A program made the translations under genes and the position numbers. 48,968 nucleotides of DNA, taken from a virus. The stretch lies in the IMG/VR virus record IMGVR_UViG_3300017917_001961, positions 1 through 48,968 of that record. The stretch is one strand, 5' to 3'. This document shows positions 24,506-35,000 of this stretch, piece after piece; the stretch's first letter is position 1, and the number at the start of each line of letters is the position of its first letter. Below the pieces are notes generated by a model. The model ran no database searches. It worked only from the letters and a program-made list of their open reading frames with translations, and had not been told where the DNA came from.

Positions 24506-27500
24506 ATGGCAACAGCACAAGCAAATCAAAAAGTATATGTATCACCTGGAGTGTACACTTCTGAAACGGACTTATCGTTCGTGGCACAGAGTGTAGGTGT
24601 TACAACATTAGGTCTCGTAGGAGAAACACTAAAAGGTCCGGCATTTGAACCAGTATTCATAACAAATTACGATGAATTCCAAGCTTATTTTGGAGGAACC
24701 CTTCCTGAAAAGTTTGTGAACACTCAAATCCCAAAATATGAAGCAGCATATATCGCTAAATCATATCTACAACAATCAAATCAATTGTTTGTTACTAGAG
24801 TTTTAGGTTTATCAGGATATGATGCGGGTCCATCTTGGAGTATTAGAGTGACGGCTAATGTTGATCCAACAACGGTGGATTTAAGTCCATTAACAGGTTC
24901 TACATGGTCTGCAACAATAACAGGTAGTACAACTGCTAACACGGTTACTATCATATCAGGGGCGTTACCTACTCAAGCTAATGCTAATTTCACAACACAA
25001 TATAAGTTATCTGATGGAAGCGTTTCAACATTACAGGAAGATTTGATTAATAATATGAGTAATGCAACATCAACTCCATCATTAACTGCAAATACCGCGG
25101 TTGTTTATGGTTCAATTTCAGAAAACGATTATTATAGTGTAATTGCACAATATTCCGCATTAACAAACGCTTATAATGTTGATTCAATTAATATTGTAAC
25201 AAATGATTTAACATCGTCTTCTAACGACCCTTGGTTTTATGCTAATTTTAGTAATGACCCAACAGTAGATAATAATTACACAGGATATTCATTCTTTTAT
25301 GGTGTATCATCTTTTGCAACAGGTGCTTCCTCAACGTATATCGCAACATTAACTGGTAAAAGTTACACATTCACAGGTACTGCATATTCGGAATATAACA
25401 ATATGGTTATTGCAACATTACGTTCAAGAGGTATATCATTATATGATAGTACTCATCACGGACCACAATATGAGGTAACCGGTTTAACAGACGTTCAACT
25501 TCTTTGTTCGGGAAATTATTCTGGTGTATCTCAAAGTCCATATGCAACATTTGCAATTTCGGGTGTTACATATGAAGGTAAGTCATTCACACTTGAAACA
25601 TCTTTATTGGCGTCATCGTCAAAATATATAACTAAAGTATTAGGTGTTGATAATTTTGGTAAATCAAGAACTTCAGTTCCTTTATTTGTTGAAGAATCAT
25701 ATCAGGGTGTTTTAAATTATGCGTATAATAAAGGATATATTAAAGGAATTAATTGTGAGTTGGTTGCACTTCCAGAAGCAAGAAGTCAAAACCCTTCATC
25801 AATTGCGTGGAATTTAGAGAAATATCAATCACCTGAAACACCATTTTTGGTTTCTGAATTAAGAGGTAATAAAGTATATAGTTTGTTTAAATTCATATCA
25901 ATTTCTGATGGAGATTCTGCAAACACTGAAGTTAAAGTTTCGATCGCAAACTTATCTTTTAATAATATGACTTTTGATGTATTAGTAAGAAATTTCTACG
26001 ATACAGATGCTAACCCAATTGTGATTGAAAAGTTCACAAATTGTACTATGGACCCAAGTTCTAACAGCTTTATTGGTGTTAAGATTGGTACTTCAGACGG
26101 ACAATACGCGTTATTATCAAAATATATTATGGTTGAACTAGCACCAGAAGCTCCAATAGACGCGATTCCTTGTGGATTCTACGGATATATTCAGAGAGAA
26201 TATGAATCAGTTTCAAACCCATCACCTAAACCAGTATTTAAGACAAAATATTATTATCCTGGTGAAGTGATTTATAATCCTCCATTTGGCACGGCTAACG
26301 GAGGACAAAATACAGTTGAGTCTGGTGGAGATATTGTTAGAAGAAGTTATTTAGGTTTCTCAAGTCAATTTGGAATTGACGAATCTTTTTTAGAATATAA
26401 AGGAAAACAAAATCCTGTTGTAGGTTGGGAAATTGCAACAGATTCAACACCTTGGAATTGGTTAAGTAAAGGATTCCATATGGACTCCGGTGCAACTGTT
26501 GTAACTATATCAAGTTCCGCGTTATTAACTAGTGGTCAAACGGCCTTTGAATGTGGTGTTGCAGATTTTAGAGAAGACCCTCAAACTCAAGAAAACCCTT
26601 ACTATTACATTTACGCAAGAAAATATACAGTATGTTTCGCAGGTGGATTTGATGGTTGGGATATCTATAGAGAATATAGAACTAACCAAGATAGATTCCA
26701 ATTAGGTGCATCAGGTTATTTAGCAGGAGCATATCCTTCAACAAGATACCCAACGGCATCTGGTGACGGATTGTTCAAAAGAATCGTGGTTCAAAATAAC
26801 ACACAAGATTTTGCTAATACTGACTACTACGCTTACTTATTAGGTATTTTAACATATGCAAATCCTGAAGCTACAAACATTAACGTATTTGCAACCGCAG
26901 GTATGGACTATGTTAATAACTCAAATCTTGCAGAAGAAGCTATCAATATGGTTCAATATCAAAGAGCGGATTCAATATATATTGCAACAACTCCCGATTA
27001 CAATATGTACACTCCTGATGGAACTAGTCAATATGACGTTATCTACTCTCAAGAGGCTGTTGATAATCTAGACAATACTGGAATTGATTCCAACTATACT
27101 GCGACATATTATCCTTGGATTTTAACAAGAGATACGGTTAATAATACTCAAATCTATTTACCACCAACAGGTGAAGTTTGTAGAAACTTGGCATTAACAG
27201 ATAATATCGCTTTCCCTTGGTTCGCATCAGCGGGTTATACAAGAGGTCTTGTAAATTCAGTTAAAGCTAGACAAAAATTAACTCAAGAAAATAGAGATAC
27301 TTTGTATCAAGGTAGAATTAATCCAATTGCAACATTTGCTGACGTGGGTACTGTAATTTGGGGTAATAAAACATTACAAGTTAATGATACCGCTCTTAAC
27401 AGATTAAACGTTAGAAGATTGTTATTACAAGCACGTAAATTAATTTCAGCGGTAGCGGTAAGATTGTTGTTTGAACAAAACGACCAAATCGTAAGACAAC

Positions 27501-27709
27501 AATTCTTGGATAGTGTTAACCCTATCTTGGATTCAATCAGAAGAGACAGAGGTCTTTATGATTTCCGTGTAACAGTTTCATCTTCACCAGAAGATTTAGA
27601 CAGAAACACACTTACAGGTAAAATATACCTTAAACCAACGAAGGCGTTAGAATTCATCGATATTGAGTTCTTTATTACACCAACAGGTGCTTCGTTTGAA
27701 AATATATAA
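24506..27709 (+). CDS. 18: Contractile tail sheath protein (gp18-like)
   Basis: 1067 residues; T4 gp18 has 659. The N-terminus has VYVSPGVYTSETDLSF and LGLVGETLKGPAFEPV, typical of phage sheath proteins. The C-terminal core includes GGFDGWDIYREYR near residue 712, NVRRLLLQARKLISAVA, and a final beta strand set KALEFIDIEFFITPTG that forms the inter-subunit mesh. Roughly 400 extra residues between about 110 and 600 are Thr/Ser/Tyr-rich and probably form enlarged surface domains on the tail. A strong terminator follows. Confidence 0.95.
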   Translation: MATAQANQKVYVSPGVYTSETDLSFVAQSVGVTTLGLVGETLKGPAFEPVFITNYDEFQAYFGGTLPEKFVNTQIPKYEAAYIAKSYLQQSNQLFVTRVLGLSGYDAGPSWSIRVTANVDPTTVDLSPLTGSTWSATITGSTTANTVTIISGALPTQANANFTTQYKLSDGSVSTLQEDLINNMSNATSTPSLTANTAVVYGSISENDYYSVIAQYSALTNAYNVDSINIVTNDLTSSSNDPWFYANFSNDPTVDNNYTGYSFFYGVSSFATGASSTYIATLTGKSYTFTGTAYSEYNNMVIATLRSRGISLYDSTHHGPQYEVTGLTDVQLLCSGNYSGVSQSPYATFAISGVTYEGKSFTLETSLLASSSKYITKVLGVDNFGKSRTSVPLFVEESYQGVLNYAYNKGYIKGINCELVALPEARSQNPSSIAWNLEKYQSPETPFLVSELRGNKVYSLFKFISISDGDSANTEVKVSIANLSFNNMTFDVLVRNFYDTDANPIVIEKFTNCTMDPSSNSFIGVKIGTSDGQYALLSKYIMVELAPEAPIDAIPCGFYGYIQREYESVSNPSPKPVFKTKYYYPGEVIYNPPFGTANGGQNTVESGGDIVRRSYLGFSSQFGIDESFLEYKGKQNPVVGWEIATDSTPWNWLSKGFHMDSGATVVTISSSALLTSGQTAFECGVADFREDPQTQENPYYYIYARKYTVCFAGGFDGWDIYREYRTNQDRFQLGASGYLAGAYPSTRYPTASGDGLFKRIVVQNNTQDFANTDYYAYLLGILTYANPEATNINVFATAGMDYVNNSNLAEEAINMVQYQRADSIYIATTPDYNMYTPDGTSQYDVIYSQEAVDNLDNTGIDSNYTATYYPWILTRDTVNNTQIYLPPTGEVCRNLALTDNIAFPWFASAGYTRGLVNSVKARQKLTQENRDTLYQGRINPIATFADVGTVIWGNKTLQVNDTALNRLNVRRLLLQARKLISAVAVRLLFEQNDQIVRQQFLDSVNPILDSIRRDRGLYDFRVTVSSSPEDLDRNTLTGKIYLKPTKALEFIDIEFFITPTGASFENI

Positions 27710-27715
27710 AAAATT

Positions 27716-27742
27716 TGGGGGAGACAATCTCCCCCACTTTTT
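27716..27742 (+). terminator. Rho-independent terminator after the sheath gene
   Basis: TGGGGGAGA (27716-27724) pairs with TCTCCCCCA (27728-27736) around a CAA loop, followed by a T-rich tail. It is strong and GC-rich compared with its surroundings. Confidence 0.9.
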
Positions 27743-27750
27743 AGCCAATT

Positions 27751-28581
27751 ATGAAAAGAATACACATTAAAGAAGGATTTAAAGGTGAGAATACACCGGA
27801 TATGAAATATTATGCATTCGATTGGGATGATAATATTGTTCATATGCCAACCAAGATTGTCTTAAAAACAAAAGATGGTGATGAAGTAGGTATGTCAACA
27901 GATGATTTTGCAAAGTATAGACATGATATTGGTAAAAAAGATATCGACTATAATGGTGAAACAATTGTTGGATTTGCGGAAAATCCATTTAGAAATTTTG
28001 GTACCGAAGGAGACAAGAATTTTTTAGTTGATTCTATGAGAGCGAAATTAGGTCCAGCGTTTAAAGATTTTAGAGAAGCAATAAATAACGGGTCGATTTT
28101 TTCAATCATCACCGCAAGAGGACACAATCCTAATACGTTAAAACAAGCGGTGTATAATTACATCATTAATGACTTCAACGGGATAGACAAAGAACAATTA
28201 GTTAAGAACCTTAAAAAATATAGGACGTTCGTAGACGAAGAAGATATGTCAGATGACGATTTAATTAAATCATATTTGTCTATGTGTAAGTATCATCCGG
28301 TATCGTTCAACAACGAACAAGGCGCGAAAAATCCTGAAGAAGCTAAAGTTAGGGCGATGGATGATTTTGTGGACTATATTAAAGGAATGGCAGCAATTCT
28401 AAATAAAAAGGCATATCTCAAAAAAGATATGGGTAATAAATTTATACCAGGAAAACCATCTATAGGATTTTCAGATGATGATATAAAAAATGTAGAAGTA
28501 ATGAAAAAACATTTTAAAGATAAACCAGATAATATAGTTAAAACTTATTCTACCGCTGGAGGAATTAAGAAAGAGTACTAG
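27751..28581 (+). CDS. HAD-superfamily phosphatase-like protein
   Basis: 276 residues. YAFDWDDNIVHMPT (residues 21-34) is HAD motif I with the nucleophile Asp in DXD; IFSIITARGHN near residue 116 is motif II (Thr); SIGFSDDDIKNVEVM near 237 is the acidic motif IV that binds magnesium. HAD enzymes hydrolyse phosphate esters. This one could act on nucleotides or polynucleotide ends, like the phosphatase half of T4 polynucleotide kinase, but no kinase domain is present. It sits between sheath and tube genes, which are adjacent in T4, just after a terminator, so it may be an inserted gene. Confidence 0.75.
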   Translation: MKRIHIKEGFKGENTPDMKYYAFDWDDNIVHMPTKIVLKTKDGDEVGMSTDDFAKYRHDIGKKDIDYNGETIVGFAENPFRNFGTEGDKNFLVDSMRAKLGPAFKDFREAINNGSIFSIITARGHNPNTLKQAVYNYIINDFNGIDKEQLVKNLKKYRTFVDEEDMSDDDLIKSYLSMCKYHPVSFNNEQGAKNPEEAKVRAMDDFVDYIKGMAAILNKKAYLKKDMGNKFIPGKPSIGFSDDDIKNVEVMKKHFKDKPDNIVKTYSTAGGIKKEY

Positions 28582-28635
28582 TAAGTATATTTTTTTCCAG
28601 AATAAAAGTAAAGAGAAATATTTTTCATAAGACTA

Positions 28636-28645
28636 TATTTATAAG
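28636..28645 (+). promoter_or_regulatory. TATTTATAAG motif before the tube gene
   Basis: TATTTATAAG lies 30 nt before the ATG at 28676. Confidence 0.4.
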
Positions 28646-28675
28646 AATAAACAAAGAAAACAAAATTAAAATAAT

Positions 28676-29164
28676 ATGGCTGATTTACTGATGAAAATGC
28701 CGATACCGTATGAACCGAAACGTCAGAATCGATTCATCTTGAGATTCCCTTCAAGTTTAGGTATTAATGAATGGTTTGTAGAAACTGCTTCTAGACCACA
28801 CATAACAATTGCACCTACTGAGATTCCATTCCTTAATACTTCGGTTTGGGTTGCAGGTAGATTCAACTGGCAAACAATTAACGTTACATTCCGTGACCCA
28901 ATTGGACCTTCAGCGTCCCAAGCTCTTATGGAGTGGGTTCGTTTACATGCTGAATCAGTAACAGGTCGTATGGGTTATGCCGCGGGTTACAAAAAAGATA
29001 TTGACCTTGAGATGTTGGATCCAACAGGAGTTGTAGTTGAAAAGTGGATATTATACGGTACATTCTTAACAGATGTTAACTTTAACACTTTAACATATGC
29101 TAGTGACAACTTGGCAACAATTTCTGCAGTGTTAAGACCTGATAGATGTGTGTTAGTTTATTAA
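28676..29164 (+). CDS. 19: Tail tube protein (gp19-like)
   Basis: 162 residues, the same length class as T4 gp19 (163). Hallmarks: PKRQNRFILRFPSSLGINEW near the start, RPHITIAPTEIPFLN, TINVTFRDPIGPSASQALME and the C-terminal NFNTLTYASDNLATISAVLR. It polymerises into the inner tail tube inside the sheath. A terminator follows directly, which suggests high separate expression. Confidence 0.93.
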   Translation: MADLLMKMPIPYEPKRQNRFILRFPSSLGINEWFVETASRPHITIAPTEIPFLNTSVWVAGRFNWQTINVTFRDPIGPSASQALMEWVRLHAESVTGRMGYAAGYKKDIDLEMLDPTGVVVEKWILYGTFLTDVNFNTLTYASDNLATISAVLRPDRCVLVY

Positions 29165-29167
29165 TAC

Positions 29168-29177
29168 TATTTATTAA
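29168..29177 (+). promoter_or_regulatory. TATTTATTAA motif between tube and chaperone genes
   Basis: TATTTATTAA lies 59 nt before the ATG at 29237 and upstream of the terminator 29197-29234, so a promoter role here is doubtful. Confidence 0.25.
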
Positions 29178-29196
29178 AAGTAAAGAATAACTATAT

Positions 29197-29234
29197 TTAA
29201 CCGTAAAGACATAAACTTTACGGTTAATTTTTTT
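29197..29234 (+). terminator. Rho-independent terminator after the tube gene
   Basis: A 12-bp perfect stem TTAACCGTAAAG / CTTTACGGTTAA (29197-29208 with 29215-29226), 7-nt loop, followed by TTTTTTT. Confidence 0.9.
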
Positions 29235-29236
29235 AT

Positions 29237-29980
29237 ATGGATAATCAAACAAGAGATTACGCACAAGAGAATTTTTCTCTTCCCCACGATGTGGTTACAT
29301 TACCATCACAAGGGGTTTTTTACAAAAATAAGAAAAAATCAATTAAAGTCGGGTACTTAACAGCATCTGATGAAAATATTTTAATGGGTGGAGGTAGTGA
29401 CCTTACTTTAAATTTATTGAGAAATAAAATATTTGAACCAGATATTAGAGTTGAAGACTTATTGGAGGGTGATGTTGAGGCTATTTTAATATTCTTAAGA
29501 AACACAGGGTTTGGACCCGAAATGGTTCTAAATTTAGTTGACCCAAAAACAAACAAACCGTTTCAAACAACGGTATTGTTGGATCAGTTAACGGTTAATG
29601 AAGGTCAAAAACCTTTAGAAGACGGAACTTTTGTTACAACATTACCTAAGTCACAAACAACAGTTAAATTAAAACCATTAACATATGGTGAAGTTACTGA
29701 GATATCAAAAATGGCAGATTTATATCCACAAGGAAGAATTGTTCCAAAAGTTACTTGGAGACTTCAAAAAGAAATTGTTGAGGCTAATGGAGTGACGGAT
29801 AAAGGGGAGATTGCAAAATTTGTTGAGCAAATGCCTATTTTAGATTCAAAGTATATTAGAACGTTTATGGATGAAAATGAACCTAAATTGGATATGAAAA
29901 AAATAGTACTTGCCCCATCAGGAGAAAAACTAACGGTTAATGTTGGTTTTGGGGTAGAATTTTTTCGTCCTTTCTTCTGA
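29237..29980 (+). CDS. 26: gp26-like baseplate/tail chaperone protein, zero-frame product
   Basis: 247 residues. LPSQGVFYKNKKKSIKVGYL near residue 22, then LTASDENILM and a helical region ending in FMDENEPKLDMKKIVL, match the T4 baseplate hub family that includes gp26. The zero-frame product ends VEFFRPFF. At the same place another frame opens (29958-30119) encoding a well-formed helical tail. In many tailed phages the gene between tube and tape measure makes two chaperone forms by frameshifting, and this gene holds exactly that position. See the next entry. Confidence 0.75.
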   Translation: MDNQTRDYAQENFSLPHDVVTLPSQGVFYKNKKKSIKVGYLTASDENILMGGGSDLTLNLLRNKIFEPDIRVEDLLEGDVEAILIFLRNTGFGPEMVLNLVDPKTNKPFQTTVLLDQLTVNEGQKPLEDGTFVTTLPKSQTTVKLKPLTYGEVTEISKMADLYPQGRIVPKVTWRLQKEIVEANGVTDKGEIAKFVEQMPILDSKYIRTFMDENEPKLDMKKIVLAPSGEKLTVNVGFGVEFFRPFF

Positions 29981-30119
29981 TTATAGGAAAAACCAAATAG
30001 ACGAGTTTTATTATTTAAACACTCTTCTTAAGATAACATACCAAGATTTTGAAAAAATGCCGTTGTTTATGAGAAAATATCTATTAGACAAATGGCTTGA
30101 AGATAATAAGAAGGACTGA
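29958..30119 (+). CDS. Frameshift extension of the tail chaperone gene
   Basis: This frame has no good start of its own: the only ATG, at 30057, would give 20 residues. It codes for DYRKNQIDEFYYLNTLLK, then KMPLFMRKYLLDKWLEDNKK, which looks like a real charged helical protein. It is entered from the gp26-like frame by +1 (or -2) shifting. A candidate site is TTT-TTT-CGT at 29960-29968, where Phe-tRNA can slip from UUU to UUC before CGU, an Arg codon expected to be uncommon in this AT-rich genome. The stop codon lies inside the terminator-like hairpin 30108-30135, so transcription units end here. A sequencing or assembly error is the main alternative. Confidence 0.6.
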   Translation, partial: NFFVLSSDYRKNQIDEFYYLNTLLKITYQDFEKMPLFMRKYLLDKWLEDNKKD

Positions 30120-30140
30120 TATTTCAGTCCTTCTTCTATT
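30108..30140 (+). terminator. Hairpin/terminator after the chaperone frame
   Basis: Perfect 12-bp stem AAGAAGGACTGA / TCAGTCCTTCTT (30108-30119 with 30124-30135), TATT loop, followed by CTATTTAT. The T tail is weak. Confidence 0.65.
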
Positions 30141-30146
30141 TATATG
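30137..30146 (+). promoter_or_regulatory. TATTTATATG motif before the tape measure gene
   Basis: TATTTATATG lies 16 nt before the ATG at 30163. Confidence 0.4.
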
Positions 30147-30162
30147 TAAATGATTTAACAAT

Positions 30163-32061
30163 ATGCTAGACGATAAAATAAATGAATCGGCAGAATCGAT
30201 CGGAGATGCTCTTAAAAGGGGGAATACCCTATTAAACCAATTAAATGAACAGAAAACAAGAATTAGTGATGTAACGGCAAATATTAACAATATGGCTCAG
30301 GCAACCTTAACTGCGTATGATTATATGGTTAAGTTGGATAAGTCAATGGGTACTGTGAAAATGAGATCAGAGGAAATGATGCAGTCATTCGGCGGTGCGG
30401 TTGCAAATATAACTAGATTGGGTGGAAATTATAAAGATGTATATACTACAATTGAAAATATTGCCAAGGCATCAAAACGAAACGTTATAGAAAGTGAAGA
30501 AGTGTTAACAAAGATTTATGCAACTTCAAAAGTATTAAATCAAGATTCTGGTGAATTGGTTAATGCCTTTAAAAAGGTGGGATATGAAACTAAAGATATT
30601 GGTGAAAATTTACAGCTCTCGGTCGAGTATGTTAGAAACGTAGGTCTTAACACTGAAACCGTAATGAAAAGTGTGGTTAATAACACAGAACAATTATCAA
30701 GATTTAATTTTGAAAACGGAGTTCAAGGATTAACTAAAATGGCTGCACAAGCATCTATGTTAAGATTTGATATGGGTAAAACGTTTGATTTTGCGGACAA
30801 AGTTTTAGACCCTAAAGGTGCGATCGATATGGCATCAGCCTTCCAAAGACTTGGAGTTGCGGTTGGTAGTTTAGGTGATCCATTCCAAATGATGAATCAG
30901 GCTATTAATGACCCATCTGGTCTACAAGATAGTTTGATTAAAATGACAAAACAATTCACTTATTTTGATGAAAAAACAAAAAGTTTTAAAATAAGCCCAA
31001 ACGGTATATTGACCTTTAAAGAACTTGAACAACAAGGTGTTGCAAATGCTAAACAACTTAGAGAAACCGCATTAGCAGCCGCAGATTTAGATAGAAGATT
31101 ATCTCAAGTAAAATTAGATGTACCTGATGAAGATAAAACTCTATTAGCCAATATGGCTAGAATGGGTGAAGGTGGACAATATGAAGTTACTATTAAAAAT
31201 GACGAAGGAATAACAACCACTAAAAATCTTACTGATGTAACTAAAGATGAATTTAAAGAATTAAAGAAAATTCAAGAGAAGGCTCCAAAAACAATGGAGG
31301 AAATATCTATAAAAAGTTTATCAATACAAGAAGATTTGTTATATACTACAAAAAGTATTGCCGATAAATTGGGATTTGCGCCTGCAACATCAAAATATGT
31401 AACAAGTAATTTGATGGGTGCAGAAAGAATTAGTAAAAGTATTACGAGTACGGTATCCGATCTGGTACCATCATCACGTTTAATTGGAAAAAAATTAGAT
31501 GAAGGGCTGGATAAGATGAAAGATTTATTTTTAAAGAAAGATAATAAAAATATATCACAAGAAGAATTTACTAAAGAAGTTAAAAAATTAGAAGATAATT
31601 TTAAGGATTATATTGGTGGTTTACCAAAACAAGCATTAGAAGGTATTAAAGGTGCTATTAAAGAAGTTAACGATAAAATTCAACCTAAAAGTGATATTGA
31701 AAAGATGTTTAAATATAATATCACACAACCTTTAGCTGATATGGTTGGAGGGGGAGGGTCAATAAAATCAATTAAAGTTACTCCCGAAACATTAAAGTCA
31801 TCACAAAAAACTGCACTATTTGGTGACGAAGTGGCATCTACGGGTAACACACCGCTAACCCAAAAAATGTCATCAATCTCAAGATCAAAAATCGATTTTG
31901 ATGGAACTGTGATTTTTAAAGTAGATGCCCCACCAGGAGTAAGTGTCCAATGGTTAAATAATTATTTGAATAGTGTTGAGTATCAAAAGAAGGTTACAGA
32001 TATGCTTAATGACTATCTAATTAGACAAGGAGTCATAAAAGGAACGGGGAGAACTCAATAA
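30163..32061 (+). CDS. Tail tape measure / baseplate hub protein
   Basis: 632 residues, close to the size of T4 tape measure gp29 (590). The N-terminal 220 residues are strongly helical with heptad-like spacing (LKRGNTLLNQLNEQKTRISD), followed by KGAIDMASAFQRLGVAVGSL, a pattern seen in phage tape measure proteins. Basic, Lys/Glu-rich helices follow to about 560. The C-terminal 70 residues (IDFDGTVIFKVDAPPGVSV) form a beta-hairpin end. It lies just after the tube and chaperone genes, the expected place. The assignment rests on position, size and helicity. Confidence 0.7.
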   Translation: MLDDKINESAESIGDALKRGNTLLNQLNEQKTRISDVTANINNMAQATLTAYDYMVKLDKSMGTVKMRSEEMMQSFGGAVANITRLGGNYKDVYTTIENIAKASKRNVIESEEVLTKIYATSKVLNQDSGELVNAFKKVGYETKDIGENLQLSVEYVRNVGLNTETVMKSVVNNTEQLSRFNFENGVQGLTKMAAQASMLRFDMGKTFDFADKVLDPKGAIDMASAFQRLGVAVGSLGDPFQMMNQAINDPSGLQDSLIKMTKQFTYFDEKTKSFKISPNGILTFKELEQQGVANAKQLRETALAAADLDRRLSQVKLDVPDEDKTLLANMARMGEGGQYEVTIKNDEGITTTKNLTDVTKDEFKELKKIQEKAPKTMEEISIKSLSIQEDLLYTTKSIADKLGFAPATSKYVTSNLMGAERISKSITSTVSDLVPSSRLIGKKLDEGLDKMKDLFLKKDNKNISQEEFTKEVKKLEDNFKDYIGGLPKQALEGIKGAIKEVNDKIQPKSDIEKMFKYNITQPLADMVGGGGSIKSIKVTPETLKSSQKTALFGDEVASTGNTPLTQKMSSISRSKIDFDGTVIFKVDAPPGVSVQWLNNYLNSVEYQKKVTDMLNDYLIRQGVIKGTGRTQ

Positions 32062-32077
32062 AAAATTGTAGTCAACC

Positions 32078-32087
32078 TATTTATAAT
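32078..32087 (+). promoter_or_regulatory. TATTTATAAT motif before the 32099 gene
   Basis: An exact TATTTATAAT lies 11 nt before the ATG at 32099. It probably drives the baseplate genes. Confidence 0.45.
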
Positions 32088-32098
32088 AAAATAATTAA

Positions 32099-35000
32099 AT
32101 GGGGAATAGTCCACTGGATTTAGTAAATTCGGAAGCGTTTAGAAAGAAACTTATAACAAGAAACTTAACGCCTTATATTAAGGCACCAAACAGACCTACG
32201 CCCCCAACCAATTACGAATATATTCAATCTGATACTTCAGTACAAGATAGTCCTGACCAACTTATTGACGAACCATCATTTGCGAATCAACTATACCCAT
32301 TAAATCAATATGGTAATGATGGAGGATATCAACAAGTACCAGACCCTGGTGGATTATTAAACACAAAATCAAATGAGGGACAGTATGGGTTTCAAGATGC
32401 ACATTTAATTGATGAAGGATATGCTGCAATTCAAGACTACAGACCCTTAAATGCATTTGCCGATACAACGAGAGTTTTTGATTCTGCGGAATCATTCTCA
32501 TCTTTAGATGTTGTATATCCTGATGGGGGAAGAATCCCAAATGCTCAACCATACCCTGCGGGTTTAGTTAATTCATCGTATTCATCAGTTTCAATTTTAC
32601 TTTCAGATGATCCACAAGGTAGTAATGGTCTTTTAAGTCAAGACTCATTCATTGCTAGATTAGGTGCCAAAACACTTAAGAAAGACTTCTTAAATAGAAT
32701 TGCAACTCAAATTAGAAGAGATACCCTTGGAAGAGTTAATGCTTTTAATGTCAGAAGTGGAACTGATGTGTTAAATATGGTTACAGGAAGAGTACCTCTT
32801 ATTGAACCAAATTACACAATTACAGTACCTTCTAACCCTATAATTGCTGCAACAGATTTCGCCTTGAGATTGGCTGGAAGTACAATACCCGTATCTCCAA
32901 TACCAGGTTCATATTGGGACACAAGTATTAATCCCGGTCAACCAACAACAATTCAACAACTTAATAATGCATTCAAGAAAACTGCTACAGGTAAGTTCTT
33001 TACAAGATTATTAGGTGGTGATAAGACTGGTTCACAAATAATGTATAATAATCTGGGTGGAGGACAAAAGTCTAGATTATTTGCAAATATTGATTATAAC
33101 AGATTTAAGCCAAGTTACGATAGAACTTTATTTGATAGGTTAGGAGGTGCTCTTGTATCATCAACAACAAATAATAGTGATTATTATGTTGGATCTAAAA
33201 CTTCAGACCCATCAAGAGTGTTTTCACCTGGAGGTGATTTACCAGTTAACTCATATGGACAAGAACAACAATCACCTGTATATGGACCACAAGAGTTAGC
33301 ACAACTTTATGAAGGACCAAGTAAGGATGTTAGACTTGGCGCTAATGGTCCAGCATATAGTGATGGTGGGGGTATCGAAGGAGGATTTACTTGGGTGTCA
33401 CCAAAATATAAGGGTAATGCTGGTAAAAAAGTTGGAGTTGGAGGTGAAATATCTGACCAAGACCAAAACTTTAGACCATCATCATATAATTCAACAGAAT
33501 CAACCAATAGAACTTTCAGAGACGGCTCAATTTTAGATGATACACAAAGAATTATTGAAAGCCAACCACAAGGAGGAAGAAGACTACAACACGTAGGTAA
33601 TGCTATTGACCAAGTAAGTAAAGTATTCAACGATGGATATAAAGAGATTACAAAGGGTTCAAGGGTTCTATCTTATGTTGGTTCGTTAGGACAAGAGGTT
33701 GGTACTGAATACTGTAGAGTATTTGCTAAAGATGTACCGTATCTACAATATAATGACTTACAGAAACAAGATGGTATAACTACCGAAGGTAGAAGATTTT
33801 CATATTCGGTTTTAGATAAAACATATAATCTTAATATTGCACCAAACAAACAAGAGGGAGGACAAGACTCATCAAATTTAATTGGTAGTGATAACAACGC
33901 ATACGCCAAAAAATATATGTTCTCTATTGAGAATTTAGCTTGGAGAACATCTGCAACTGCGGGGTATTCTGTATCTGATTTAGCAATTTGCGAAAGAGGT
34001 CCGAATGGTGGTAGAGTTATGTGGTTCCCACCATACGGTTTAACATTTACAGAAAACACAAGCGCAAGTTGGAAAGGTAACGACTTTATTGGAAGACCTG
34101 AACCAATTTATACTTACAACAATACTAGTAGGTCAGGTAGTTTAACTTGGAAGATAGTTGTAGACCATCCTTCAGTATTGAATTTGGTTGTTAATAGAGT
34201 TTTAAATAACGAAACAAACAAAGCAAGAATTGACAGTATTCTTGAATCTTTCTTTGCTGGATGCAAAAAATATGATTTATACGAATTAGCTAAAAAATAT
34301 TATACAATAAATCCTAACGATTTATTTCAAATACAACAAGCCATAACTTCAAAAGAAATGAGTTATGACCAAATGGAATATACCCTTAAATCATTAAATT
34401 CTGGTAAAGACGGCACAAGTTCAACTGGAGGTGCAGGACAACCAACAACACAATCAACACAAACCACTGTCAAAGATTTTGACAAATACAACAATTATGG
34501 TTTTTATTTTGATAATGACATACCTAAAAAGAATTCATCTGTTGGGTCATTCAGTCAATATTATGACCAGTACGCGAGCCCAAGTACAAAAAACAGTTAT
34601 CTTAAATTGGCACCAACAGTAAGTCAACCATATAATTCAACGCCAGACTCTGTCGGAAATTTTTTTGGGAACATTATTGAATATAATTTCACAGCTTTAA
34701 ATCAAATGGTAACCGAAATGGTTACATTTCTTAATAATAATCCTGATGCAACAATTGCAATAACACTTCAAGGAAGTGCATCGGCACCTGCCAAAAAAGA
34801 TTATAATATAAAATTATCAGAAAGAAGAAATGACTCTGTTGTTAAATGGTTTCAGTCAAATAGTGGTATTGCTGATGCGATTAAGGCAGGTAGATTTACA
34901 TTTAAAGATAATGTTGCTTTAGGTGAATCCCCTAACGTTCAAACAACAGGTAAAAACGGAAATGGGGAATCATACGAATGTAGTAGCGCTAAAGATAGTT

